Translations under genes and position numbers: made by a program
Shown: piece after piece, positions 1 through 10,140 of the stretch
Numbering within the stretch: position 1 is the stretch's first letter
How the letters are laid out: the number at the start of each line of letters is the position of its first letter
The notes under the pieces: generated by a model
Seen by the model: the letters and a program-made list of their open reading frames with translations, nothing else
Database searches by the model: none
Told to the model about the DNA's origin: nothing
Source of the DNA: Hymenopellis radicata
Taxonomy: Eukaryota > Basidiomycota > Agaricomycetes > Agaricales > Physalacriaceae
DNA: 30,422 nt
Direction of reading: 5' to 3'
NCBI GenBank assembly: GCA_015501595.1
Contig: JADNRX010000594.1
Coordinates: forward strand, 1 to 30,422

Positions 1-595
1 CGGTGCTCGGCTGAGAACGACGTTGATAGCACAGATTGGCGAGTGCCAGCCCGCTGAAGCAGATTGGAGACAAGATACATGTGAAGCTCTCAGTAGTCGG
101 CCACATGTGAAGCAGATCCAACATGACTGAGGTGATGGTGTGGCATGCAGTGTAGAGTGAAGTGAATGTGTCTTGACGGCTCTTCTTGGCCTCCAGCCCA
201 CGTTGACGCCTGTGGCACAGTCCTGAAATAACTAAATCAGCGGAGAGCTATAACAACACGATAGATCATACTGCAAAGAACGGTCATACCTCAAACGTCG
301 AGTAGCATCTACTATGCTGAATGCCGAATGTGTCCCAGGATAAATGATGATGTGAGAAGACTCCGAGGCGGTGTCAAATCTATGTTCCTGGAAGGTAAGG
401 GAGACATAAATTAGGGAAACATGACGCGCAGGATTGACAGGATCTTCACTCCCCGAGTTGCCCCACTCCCCCAGTATGTCTATATCTGCGCGGAGATGAG
501 GGCTGGAAAGAGACAGTGATCGGCAAGTTCCATAAGAGGAAGGTGACTAAAATGAGCGGCGCGCCCCGCCCGATGCATCCAGAACCTAAACCCAT
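1..595. other. Gene-free stretch left of a transposon end
   Basis: No convincing coding region, RNA gene or repeat was seen on either strand. Because a transposon right end follows at 596-787, this DNA is probably the interior of that truncated-by-window element rather than host DNA. No homology to the two other elements in the window was recognised here. Confidence 0.4.
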
Positions 596-704
596 AAAGC
601 CAGACAACAACCTCGGAAGCCAGAAAGAAATTCAGAAAGCCAGACACTAATCCTCAAAGCCAGACGCGAATTGAAAAAGCCAGACACGAGCGGCAAAGCC
701 AGAC
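596..704 (+). repeat. Phased subterminal array of AAAGCCAGAC
   Basis: Six copies of AAAGCCAGAC or a one- or two-base variant start at about 596, 616, 636, 656, 676 and 695, so the spacing is 19-20 bp, close to two helical turns. The same motif in the same orientation occurs before the right end of element A (13345-13520), and its reverse complement follows the left end of element A (1764-1960). The array sits 57 bp inside a terminal repeat at 761-787, as expected of subterminal transposase-binding sites; the binding role is inferred. Confidence 0.85.
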
Positions 705-760
705 GTCGTCGAAGGAAGCGATACAGGCACACCTCTGAAAAGTGTGAAAGCGGGTCAGAT

Positions 761-787
761 TGGATTTTTACCCACTATACCGCCCAT
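761..787 (+). mobile_element. Right terminus of a third transposon (element C, partial)
   Basis: This 27-base terminus matches the reverse complement of the left terminus of element A (1681-1707) at 26 of 27 positions; the only difference is an A for a C in the run after TGGATTTTT. With the phased array just inside it, it marks the right end of another copy of the family whose left end lies before the window. The adjacent 788-795 would be its right target duplication copy, which cannot be checked here. Confidence 0.75.
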
Positions 788-1040
788 AAAGACGGCCATA
801 GGTAGAACAGAGAGTTGAAAGCTGTACAGACAGCACTATGCGCACGTCTATGTTGAGCTGTATCATACGTAAGTTTCTTTAGGCGCCGCTGGGATAAACC
901 AGCTCGTTGGAAAGGCCGAGTACCCTAATGAGAATGTCAATACCAGATATAAGAACGTAGCAAGAAAGCAGACAGACCTACTATATGGTTTTGAAGGTAC
1001 TAGCGTCACCGACGAAGTGGATACCTGTGAGACCAAGTAT

Positions 1041-1048
1041 AGATATGT
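1041..1048 (+). repeat. 8-bp target duplication, left copy (AGATATGT)
   Basis: AGATATGT directly precedes the left terminal inverted repeat of the outer element and is repeated exactly at 20598-20605 directly after the right one. Matching 8-bp duplications show one insertion event defined both ends. Confidence 0.93.
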
Positions 1049-1075
1049 ATGGGGGTAATGCTGGGGAAAAATCCA
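1049..1075 (+). repeat. Outer element left terminal inverted repeat
   Basis: Starts ATGGGGGTAATG and ends GGGGAAAAATCCA. It is the perfect reverse complement of 20571-20597. Confidence 0.93.
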
Positions 1076-1300
1076 AGTTGACTACTTTTACCGTGTTTTA
1101 CAACTTTTAGTACCACTTTTGAGCAAAATGAAGCGTGAACTTCCAAGTTGTACTAATCCCACTTCTGCAACCAATCTCAGTTTTACTTGCCAGTCTTACT
1201 TTCAGAAATCTCAGTCCCAGATAGATTTGTGGCTGTCACACTACTCTTTTGGGCTGCTTAGGTACTTTGGAGTTAGGTACTTAGACACTTATGTTTAAGG
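1076..1300. repeat. Outer element left subterminal region
   Basis: Short motifs such as ACTTTT, GTTTTACTT and CTTACTTTC recur here, and their reverse complements (AAAGTGGGA, AAAGTAAAAC, AAAGTAAGA) recur at 20441-20570 inside the right terminus. This is an inverted subterminal arrangement like that of element A but with a different motif and no clear 20-bp phasing. A function as transposase-binding sites is inferred. Confidence 0.5.
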
Positions 1301-1304
1301 TAAT

Positions 1305-1680
1305 TTATTCTTCAGTGCTAACATGCGCCACAACAAGTAAGACGGCCCCAATTACCTTACCACTGTCAGCCTCGAAATCAAAGTCCTCCCAAGCTAACAA
1401 TACACTAACCTCTCCAACACTGTCCGCATCTCGGTTAAGCGAACCATTAGTGCCTGAAGAATCCAAGATCTCAATGACCGCACCCTCTGCACCCTCCTCC
1501 CCGTAGTACCCGTCGACACAAGGAATGTCATCACCAACGTCGCCAGTCCAGACGCCTTGGAGCATCAACTGTTCCCGGCTAAGCAGGTACAAAGCAGGTG
1601 GGGAGCGTTTGTGTGCGATCCGAATAGCAAGATGGTTCCATGCGTGGCGGGCCAGAATTGTTGGAAAAAGGCGCAAACGT
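1305..1680 (-). pseudogene. C-terminal fragment of outer-element integrase
   Basis: Read on the minus strand, this fragment contains RHAWNHLAIRIAHKRSPPAL, then LSREQLMLQGVWTGDVGDD and a DGYYG block, then an acidic DFDFE stretch. Each has an equivalent in the integrase of element A (AKHAWNHHQIRTARHKTP, LSREELMVQGVWTGDVGDD, DGYYG, DFDFEEEDG). It therefore represents the last 110-120 residues of a related integrase. It is cut at 1680 by the left end of element A. I could not recognise the upstream part of the gene to the right of 13568, so the copy may also have been deleted or replaced there. Confidence 0.8.
1673..1680 (+). repeat. Imperfect 8-bp target duplication of element A, left
   Basis: GCAAACGT abuts the left terminus of element A. 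ACAAACGA at 13561-13568 abuts the right terminus and matches at the six central positions. The two end mismatches are explained most simply by later mutation. Confidence 0.65.
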
Positions 1681-1707
1681 ATGGGCGGTATAGTGGGGAA
1701 AAATCCA
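1681..1707 (+). repeat. Element A left terminal inverted repeat
   Basis: Begins ATGGGCGGTATAG and ends GGGGAAAAATCCA. It is almost identical, inverted, to the element C terminus at 761-787, and less similar to the element A right end. Confidence 0.85.
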
Positions 1708-1763
1708 ATTTGCATGCTTTTCACCCGTTTGGCTTGCCGTTCATGGGCACTTGAGAGGAATCT

Positions 1764-1960
1764 GTCTGGCTTTCCCACAAGTGTGTGGCTTTCTCAAGTA
1801 GCGTCGGGCTTGTCAAATTCGCGTCTGGCTTTTTCAACTTTCAGTCTTAGAGGAATTTAGGTTTGCCTTTCGTGTCTGGCTTTTGTGTTTTATGTCTGGC
1901 TTTCTCTATTTATGTCTGGCTTGCTCTATGTGTGTCTGGCTGTTGTACTAAGTGTCTATC
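1764..1960 (-). repeat. Element A left subterminal array of GTCTGGCTTT
   Basis: Copies of GTCTGGCTT or close variants start near 1764, 1783, 1803, 1823, 1874, 1894, 1914, 1934 and 1954, with degenerate copies around 1844 and 1861. The dominant spacing is 20 bp. The orientation is inverted relative to the right-end array at 13345-13520. The array ends about 45 bp before the integrase stop codon. Confidence 0.88.
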
Positions 1961-2004
1961 TGACCTTTGCAGTACTGGTCGAGGCTTCTGATCAACCAAA
2001 GAAT

Positions 2005-3598
2005 TCAGGAAGAGTCATCTTGATTATCAGATACGGCCTGTAGTAGTACAACTGCGCGACAATAAACCTCAATTCCCCAGTTCCCATCCTCCTCCTCAAA
2101 ATCAAAATCACCAAGAGCGATGCGCGCATCCTCGATATCTTCATCCCGTTCAATGCCGTGTTCGGGTCGGTGGGATCCGTAGGAATCTCCATGCCATCAT
2201 CCTCAACACCATCCACACCGTAGTACCCATCCACACATGATACATCATCGCCGACATCGCCTGTCCATACTCCTTGTACCATGAGTTCTTCCCGGCTCAG
2301 TTCATACATGGCGATGGTGTCTTGTGACGTGCTGTGCGGATCTGATGGTGGTTCCATGCATGCTTGGCGCGATCGAGTGAGGCTTGAATGCGAGGTTGGA
2401 ATACAAGGAAGAGACAGACACAGTGAATGGGATTCTCCTTGGACCAGAGGTCGTTTCGTTCCAAGTAGAGAAAGATCTGCCGAAACGCCTCAAGACTGTC
2501 CTTCTGAATATCGACCCATATTCGTTCGATTCGTACATTATGCGTAGATCTAGGAACAATAATCAGTACATAGAATGTGATGAGAATATAACACTCACTT
2601 TCCGCGTAGATATGCCTTGTGAAGCTCACCCCAGTGAGCGACCATTCGGTTCTCTATTCCATTGTTTTCCGGCCCATAATCTCCCCGCACGCGACTCGGC
2701 CATCCAAGCATGCTGACACCTGCAGAAAGCACTGGTTACGGTGCTAGCTCGTTTATTAGATCGACATTCCATGTATACCATCAGCCGCGAGTGTCCGTCC
2801 ACGCAACCATGTACCCAGAATCCCCAAAACTTCAGCTTCTCGTGGCCGTCCTGATGCCATAGGGCGTTCGCGCCGCGTACCTTGTAGACCCGGCGCTTAG
2901 TGACATTACGCCATCTAAAACATGTTTCAGAGAATCCCTAGTTAAAATGGACAAACTTACCTAGTCAAGACACCGAGAACATCCACTCTTCTGAGACTCT
3001 CCTGTATTCTCTTTCGCGGCAGATGTATCCCGAGTGACTTTAAATGACCCCGAAGAATCCCAGATCCTGTAAAAGGATGCTGACAAGAGAAGGCTGCAAC
3101 TACCTCGTCCAGGTCCTCATCGCTGATAACTGTGAATTCCTGGGGCTCCGTAGATAATCCGGCTCTCTTCAGGTGGTTGAAGATGGTTTTTCGGTCAACT
3201 CCATATGTGCGAGCTATGTCTCCCCATGTATTGCCAAGATCATGAAGTAGGCAGACGCGTTCCAGATTGAAGGAGTACGCTGGTCGTCCTGCACTACCAG
3301 TGTAGACGCGAGGGATGTGATCGGCGCGAGGTGGAGGAGGGTGGTCAATGAAATCCTGTAGGTCCTGAAGATGGGCATCCAGGGTAAGGACCATTCTGTC
3401 AACATCCTCCTCAGAGAGGTGAACGTCGTCGATGTTTAGAACAATGGTGCGGACGGCTTGGAGCTGATGGGAAAGACGTTCGACGGCACCCATGTCAGCA
3501 TTCGGAAAGGAGGTGATGATGAAGCGTGCTTCATTTATGAGGTGATGACAATGAGCGAGGAATTGGTGAATATGGTCGCGTTGATTTTCAGCGTTCAT
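2005..3598 (-). pseudogene. Integrase-type DDE transposase of element A (frameshifted)
   Basis: Exons at 3598-2961, 2914-2599 and 2549-2005, joined by 46- and 49-nt introns, would encode about 500 residues. Residues 1-90 look helical, and a helix-turn-helix region (109-148, TWGDIARTYGVDRKTIFNHL) follows. A retroviral-integrase-fold core starts at ALWHQDGHEKLKFWG (first acidic residue near 235) and continues with VHGCVDGHSRL, then RVRGDYGPENNG (second Asp) and NVRIERIWVD (probable catalytic Glu). A C-terminal LSREELMVQGVWTGDVGDD block and an acidic tail end it. This resembles the integrase-core proteins common in basidiomycete genomes. The frame breaks near 2712-2722, 2316 and 2165; the last two lie in G runs (C runs on the coding strand). 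Without these the gene would be complete, so it may be a recent pseudogene or contain assembly errors. It would catalyse element excision and integration. Confidence 0.85.
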
Positions 3599-3700
3599 GA
3601 TGGGAAAAGGGCAAGTTGAACTTAGATCACATGACTATAGCTCGAATAGGCGCCGGCGCATATGAGATTACAAGAAAAGGTAGATAATACAAAGTACAAG

Positions 3701-6700
3701 CTAAAATCCTCGTTCGTATGCTCTATTGATGGCACTGTTGAGCTGAGTACAAATCTGTTCCCAAATGGAACCCTGATGAATACTGTTATCGCTGTTCTTA
3801 TCTGGATGATAGGTCTGGAGAGGCGCAATGAGTTCGCGAAACTAGGTAGGTCACAATGAAACATACAAGCTGTGAGGCCACCCATTGCTTCTTCTTGCTC
3901 AGCCCTACTGCCGCATCCTTGATGAACTTGTTTCGTATATCGCGGACTGGGTGAGGGAACTCCGTTTTGAGGCGCATAAGTAAAATATCCCAAGGCATGA
4001 TTTCGGCAGCAAACACGGAAGCCCTCACAAGGCGCGGATCCACCAATTCAGAGGTAGCTGGTTGTCGAGTTGTTGGAGCCATGTCTGCATCCATGGGCAA
4101 TGGCGAATGCCTATTGCCAGCCGGTGGAGAAGATGGTATACTTGAGGGAAACATGAATGCTCGAAAGGCTGCTGTATCTGCAGAAACTGTTAGAAAAATG
4201 CAGACGAAATAGGGAATCAAATACATACTGGGAACAATCAATTCCATATACCAGCGTTCATCTGGACCGTCAGGACACTTCTCGAGAACTAGGAGTGGGT
4301 TAGATTATATAGATAACAGTGATAGAACATACGTACCGCTATCAAAGTTATCACAACTGTCTACTGGTTCCTCGTTCCCCGTAGACGCGTTGAGTTTGGC
4401 CTAAGGATTGGTGTGTCAACAGTTACAGTGACATGAAACAGTTATTTACCTCTGAACTCGAGACGTTCCGAGGTCTGGTTTGATTGTAGAAGCGCGGCCG
4501 CTAGAAGAACATAATGAGCACGAAAACAGCTTGAGAGAATAAGGCATACCTTCAATACATTACAAACCTTCCAGGCGACTGCCATACAAAAGTCTCCGAG
4601 TACCTTGAACTTCGCATCATACTGAGCGTTGATTGGTAGGTTGATCAAGAAATGGTGAAGGATCTTGAGGAGAAGTTCAAGTCCGAACTGTCCGTGCTGA
4701 AGGATGTCGATGCGCATTCTTGCCGGGTCAGTGGCATGGCCGAAATTCTCCTCTAGGTGGTCGGTAATGGCACATGCTGGGATAGTGTCAGATGTGAGTA
4801 GATCTTGAAGACGACAAAGACTGTTGTGCAGATAGGAGTGATGTTCGCCTCTTGGCTAAGGAAGATGTTAGTTGTGAGGACATTGCATAATGAAATACGT
4901 ACTAGATGTTCCCGAATGAGAGGTTGATTAAAGTTCACGATAGCCGCGAGCTGACGATAACCACCAAGGGGGTACCAATAGGCGCCGGATACATTGCTCA
5001 TGAAGTAGTCCATGAGAATACTGAGGTTGTCTGCGCAGAGGGCGACGTTATCCAAAACGGCGGCGAGTTCAAAGGATGATCGGCGTGTTAGTCCAGACAT
5101 CTGGGAAATCCGGATAGCAATAGCGCTGAGATGGCTGAGAGCGTCGACAGCAAGATTGAAACCGTGAGGTCCCGTTTTGAACAGCCGTACAAACTCGATG
5201 TTTCGCTCAGCGGGAAGATCTGAATGTTGGCGTACTTTCTTGACCAGGTCGTTGAAGGGAGTGAACGCTTCGAGATACGCGTAGTCGGTTGTCAGGAGTT
5301 CTTCTGCAAGCGCGGGATTGGACTTGAGAGATTCGGAGTCCCGGACCAGATTGTGCATCCCCTTGAGGTGGCCAATGAGGAAGACCAGCTTATCGTAGGG
5401 TTGAGTAACATTATTCGCGTACTACTCATTCGTAAGTTTTGAAAGCAAGCAGATGAAGATATGACATGTACCCATTTCCCGCTGCCGCCGTAACCACCTC
5501 CGAAATGGCGGCCAATATAGGCACTTGATGTATTAAGCGATTTCCGTATGATGCGCGCCAACTCTGGAGGTGTTGTCAGGACCTAAGAATGATGGATCAG
5601 TAAGCATTGAAGGCTAGGCGGATAGGGTAGAGAACGTACTTTCACAGATCCTTGGACATCGGGCCCCTTTGATTTTTTGGGTGGAGGAACTTCTTCTTCA
5701 TCGTCACGTTGGCGTTTCTTCTTCGGTGGAACAGGTGATTCCTTCATTTTCTCGAGCTCATCGGTCTTGGCCTTCTTGTTGCGGGGCGACGATCGAGTAG
5801 GCGAAGGTGACCTACTAGGTTTGCGCTACGTTAAGTCGTGTCAGAATAAACAGACCATGAGAAGGTGCATGCCTACCTTTCTGGATCGTCTCTTGGGCTC
5901 ATTCTCTTTGGGAGCTTTCGGGACCTTGGCATTGGGGTTGTTGAACGGAAGATCCTCGAACTCCTTGCACATGCAGAGATATACACAAATCGGCATCTCA
6001 CTAACGGTAATTCCGGACGGCTGGGCGCGCTTAAAAGCCCTGTAATAATGGTCAAAGACAATCTCCGAATGGAAAGGTAGAACTCACAACTTCAAGTAGG
6101 CAAAACTGGCTTGTCCATTTTGGAGCCACTCGTTAGGCCTCAACTTGCTACTCGCCCCACTCTTTTCAGGCGCCACGACATCACATATATGAAACAGATC
6201 TCCAATCTTGCGGGTTGTAGGCTCCTCTGCATCGTCCGCCTCAGGAATAACAGCCACTACTTCTGCAAACGCTTCCATAATGGCCGCGTCAACCTCCTCT
6301 GCGTTGCTTGTTTCACGAAGTTGAATCTTGTGAGTATAATTGTTTTCCGGACGTGATAATGTCTCAAACCTAACAAATATTAACGGAGGCTGCTGCAAGA
6401 TATGAAGAAGAGCAGCGTACATGATTTTGTTGGGGCGCGGAAAGCTACCGCAGTGCACTTTGGCAGTTTCGGGCAGAAGGACAAACTCCACAGGTATCCA
6501 ATTATCATGAGCAGGCTCTGGTTCGGGAGCTTTCTTCTTGCGGACGTGTTTGGGTGCGCGACCAGTCTTGTCCTTGAGGTGATCCATGACACGCTGGAAA
6601 TAAATGAGCACAATTTGTATATGAGGGCAACAAGTAAGTGCAACGTACCGCCTCAGCAGGATCAAAGGGTTTGCGTTTCTCTTTCTCTTTCTCTTTCCCC

Positions 6701-7312
6701 TTCTCCGAGTCCTCTGGAATTGAGATCCCTGCCTTTTCACATGAGGCGCGTCTCTGCTCCTCGCGGTTCTTGGAAGCCTCGCGGAATGAGTTCTGGGGTG
6801 CGTTGGCAAAGGCTGAGCTTTTGTAGGACCGCCAACTTTTAGAGTGGTAGGTCTTGCCGTCGGGCGACGTGGATGTAGTGCCTGCTTGACGCGCCTTTCG
6901 CAGAGTGTCGCCTGTCGTCCCTTGGAATGCTTCAGCATTGACTTTGTTGGTCCTATTCGTATCCTGTAGCGGAGACAATCAGTCGGCAACTCAGGCTACA
7001 TGAAAGAGGAAGACAGACCTTGGTAGCCGGATCCGCGGTTTCCGTTTCCCAATCGGGGTCGGTGGCTGTGCCAGGCTTCTGTGGCGCACTCTGAAGATAT
7101 CCTTAGAAAAATAACAAAGACGGAATGGTACGTACGGCTGGTTTTTTGGGTACATGCCAATGTAGACTGCAGGAGCACATGCAGTGGTCATTAGGTCGCC
7201 ACTCGTCCTCGGGTTTGTTTTCGACGTAGGCATAAAGACATCCAGCAGGGCAATCCGGATTGTTGCAGATTTAACCGATGACAATTTCGGAGAAGGGAGC
7301 GCGAGAGGTCAT
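3701..7312 (-). CDS. 14-exon cargo gene: Cys-rich protein with C-terminal J-like HPDK motif
   Basis: Fourteen exons join in frame on the minus strand: 7312-7136, 7090-7019, 6963-6649, 6593-6088, 6039-5877, 5825-5640, 5582-5472, 5421-4903, 4855-4550, 4500-4450, 4400-4337, 4288-4229, 4177-3867 and 3841-3701. This gives 993 codons. Residues 15-59 hold seven Cys and three His (NNPDCPAGC, HCMCSCSLHWH), likely a zinc-binding fold. Lys/Arg-rich stretches near 170-188 and 400-460 (PPKKKRQRDDEEE) suggest nuclear localisation. The C-terminus has MPWDILLMRLKTEFPH, then YHPDKNSDN with the HPD triad at 959-961, reminiscent of J-domain helices II and III. I know similar architectures only as basidiomycete hypothetical proteins. 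Oddities: codon 14 is TAA, before the Cys block, so either the copy is dead or translation starts downstream (the next Met is about residue 45); and the last intron is only 25 nt. Function is unknown; Hsp70 co-chaperone activity is conceivable. Confidence 0.8.
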
Positions 7313-7546
7313 AGTGGAAGCAAGGTAGCAAGATGATAATTTGGATACGTTTCTCCTTTCACTCTTTTATATGAAATCTACTGGAAGAGTACAAATAGAC
7401 CGAGTACCTATCCTGCAAACACAATCTGGTGCACCAGAATATTTAGGCTACCCATGGACAAACAAAAGAGGGAGGCTGCAGTACTTCGTGAAGCTTCGTG
7501 AAGAGTTGCCTACCTGCCAGAAATGTGACATTTAACTGGGCGCCTG
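7313..7546. other. Short intergenic region
   Basis: This lies between the start of the J-like gene and the end of the next minus-strand gene. It should hold the promoter of the former and the 3' end of the latter. No specific motif was identified. Confidence 0.35.
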
Positions 7547-8524
7547 TCAAAAGAGTCTTCTTTCAATGAACGGTAATTTATTAGAGGCCGCAGAACAATG
7601 TACAACAAGAAGTTCATTGTGTATTACAATGCTATCACCGCGGTCGGTGGCACTGTCCTTGTCACGATACGACCTTGGAAGAGATCGTCCCCCCCGCCTC
7701 TTCGTGGCGCAGACCCAGTCGCACCATTGAAATTGCATGTCATGTCTCCAATCTACAGTCCTACCCGTGCACGATATCCATTGATGTATTCGATATGGAA
7801 GCCGTCCACTCTCTAGATCAAACACATATACGTCCTCAGGTCGTCGACGTCCAAGGAAGTTACACTGGGACGGGTCGTCCAGCAGTGGTTCCACGTCGTG
7901 ATCCTCCTCGAATTCTCTTATCGCCTCCGGAGAAAGAGAACCTGTTACGGCGTCAATAAAGACGCGTCAAAATGGTTGGAGGCGTACCAATAACCGGAAA
8001 AGTTCTGCGCGCTTCAGAGAAGATAAGCATCTTGAAATGGAGGAGGGGTCATGGACATACGCTCGAAACGACAATGGCTGTTGAAGGTGAGGTCAAAGTT
8101 GCACCGAGACAGGAGGAGCGGCGGTTCGAGAATGCTGGAAGGAGTTGATGCTTGTGTCCCAGCGGCGCGCATAGAGCTGGGCCAGACTTGGACTTGGTAA
8201 TCGGAAGCTGAAGACCGGTTGAGCCAGTGGTAGACAAAGAGGTTAATAAGATTACTGACCTGTAATCTCTCATAGACTCGCAGACTGGCAGTGTGCGAGT
8301 CACGGCCATCGTCTATAGTAACGAAATGTGTAAGTGCGGAATGCAAGGTGTAGATATGGGGGCGTACCTTGGATTAATAGTCGTCGTCGAGGGGGTTCCA
8401 AGCACCTAGTCCCGCCTGAGGTAAAGACTATTGTTGAAGCCGGACCGAATTGAGCGATGAAGTCAAGGTCGGTCAGAATCATGGTGACTGAGGGAGCGGC
8501 TTGGGCGACGGCGCCTGCGTCCAT
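7547..8524 (-). CDS. 5-exon hypothetical protein (264 aa) in element A
   Basis: Exons 8524-8368, 8312-8260, 8207-8061, 8030-7988 and 7941-7547 join in frame through introns of 55, 52, 30 and 46 nt and give 264 residues. The 30-nt intron is the weak point. An alternative reads through parts of exon 3 in another frame. The start MDAGAVAQAAPSVTMILTDL follows directly on a MITE ending 23 bp upstream. The C-terminal half contains acidic EFEEDHDVEPLLDDPSQ, aromatic RIHQWIS and MQFQWCDWVCATKRRGG stretches and a basic tail. No domain, signal peptide or membrane segment is recognised. It is probably element cargo because it lies between two other internal genes in element A. Exon boundaries and the true stop need transcript data. 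Confidence 0.5.
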
Positions 8525-8547
8525 GGTGAGTCGAATCTGATAGAATA

Positions 8548-8791
8548 CTGTAGCGTTTCGACCGTAACTTCACAGCCTGTGACCCGTTATGGTCTGAAGT
8601 TACAGTGAACAGCTTCACAGACCCTTAAATTGCCTTATTTGGACAGTCCCGCCTATGGCGGGACCTGAAATTTCCTTATTTGGAGGCTTGTGCCTGGCCA
8701 AAGTGGTCCGTGACCCGTTATGGTGTATATATAGCTTCACTTCAAAGACCTCCGTGACCCGTTATGTGAATTTGCGGTCGAAACGCTACAG
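8548..8791. mobile_element. 244-bp MITE with 26-bp inverted repeats and TA duplication
   Basis: The ends CTGTAGCGTTTCGACCG... at 8548 and its inverted copy ending at 8791 match over 26 bp with two mismatches. They are flanked by TA at 8546-8547 and 8792-8793, as for Tc1/mariner-type MITEs. Inside are three direct copies of GTGACCCGTTATG (starting near 8579, 8709 and 8753) and a TATATATA stretch near 8724. There is no coding capacity. It is nested in element A, immediately upstream of the start codon of the 264-aa gene, so it may supply part of that gene's promoter (inferred). Confidence 0.85.
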
Positions 8792-8793
8792 TA

Positions 8794-9279
8794 CATGCAG
8801 ACAGACGCACCGTGCAGGTGCAGGATGGACTAAAATATCAAGAGGTAAGAAAGTTGTTGACGAAAAGCCTGCGAACAACGCACCAAGCTCAGCCATCTGG
8901 GATCACACGTCGTGGTCGAAAAGAGCCTTGAAGAGTCGGAGTCCGGCGTCGAAGAGCCTGTCAACGTCGAAAGCGGGAGCGCGTGTCAATGGGAAAACCT
9001 GTAAACAATGTTAGAAAGGCCGTCGCCGACAGTAGACAACAAATAACTAACCCGAGCATCAAAAGGCGGGTCAGAGACGACGTCGAGGCCAGGAAGCTAA
9101 GGACAGAATCGCGTTAGTGAGGCGACATGATGATGGGAGGAAGCGACCTACTTGTGATGATCAACGACTTCAGCGGTCACGCTTTGGCACGATCGCATCT
9201 AAAGCGACGGCAACAACGTCGACTCGACGTGGGAATGAGATGAGGCCGACGCGACACGGTCTTGATGTGAGCCGATTGT
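8794..9279. other. No recognisable gene
   Basis: Open frames here are short, occur in several frames at once, and have no recognisable motif. The region could be the 3' part of a decayed minus-strand gene starting near 10050. Confidence 0.35.
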
Positions 9280-10080
9280 CTACTGCCCGGGCGTAGCGAT
9301 GCTGGCGATGATGGATGGCGGTGTCCTCGGACGCGTGGAAATCGTTGATGCACTGGTGGGTAGACCGACAGAGATGGGACGCGAAACAGTATGGAAGGTG
9401 GAGACGTCAGGCGAGGCGATGAGAGCCGGGAGGGAGAAGTCGTGACTGGCGAAGGACGGAACCGAATGTCCGCCGCCCTCGTTGGCCAAGATATTTTCGC
9501 CGTTGCGAGTGTGGACCTCGTTGGTGATGGTGGTGAGTGCTGATGGTTGGACTATGGGGAGGTGCAGGAGCCGGAGGACGACAATGGTTGAGAGGGGTGT
9601 GCCGGCGTGGACGTTCGTGACAGTCTGCACGAACGTAGGCGCGTGATGGCCGGATGGCCGGGAGCAGCAGTGACTGGCGATGGTAGAAAGGTCGCACAGG
9701 TTGAAGGGTGGCCCGGCGGTAGTCGTGGAGAAGAGAGACGCGAATGCTGAAGTCCTCAGGTCATTATGAGCAGGAAAGTGAAAAGAAACAATTGCACACC
9801 TTTAACCTGATTCTCCACCACTGCCATTATCCAGAGTGGGTTCCAGGTTCCGTTGACGTCGTTTGGTGATGGTGGTTGGTGGCAAGGTGCGTCGGTCACG
9901 ACCTGTGACAACGTCCAGAAGGTTTGGGTGGTGAGCACTGAGGCGCGTTAAGGGCGCCTGGGGGGCGCGGGAAGATTTCGACATGTCGAAATCTTCACAC
10001 GCTTGCACGCTTGGTGTGGTAGCGGTAGGAGCAGAGGTATACAAGATAACGTGATCGTCATGTTTGGTTCAACAGACATC
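9280..10080 (-). other. Possible decayed minus-strand gene; promoter-proximal part shared with outer element
   Basis: On the minus strand, Ser/Thr/Pro-rich open stretches (9697-9280) follow a conserved head region. The head (9810-10080) is clearly related to 20060-20330 of the outer element: both have an ATG after AAC, ITL and LLP residues, a shared TTCCCGCGCCC block, and AHHPNL.DVVT.RD in one frame. Frames are interrupted in both copies, so I cannot give a credible protein. It lies divergently to the dioxygenase gene, with about 60-100 bp between the two possible starts, suggesting a shared promoter region. It may be a lost cargo gene or conserved regulatory DNA. Confidence 0.4.
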
Positions 10081-10140
10081 GCGTTTGCATAGCCACGTCG
10101 ATCACGCCTTCTTTACTTCTCACCACGTTGATCAATTCTC

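Noticed and set aside
596..704. CRISPR-like array of short repeats with spacers
   Set aside because: Repeat units are only about 10 bp with 10-bp spacers, the host is a fungus, and the arrays sit just inside transposon ends.
6402..6842. Plus-strand frame of 146 codons with Ser/Pro-rich repeats
   Set aside because: It is antisense to exons 3 and 4 of the J-like gene; the repeats mirror a Lys/Glu-rich stretch.
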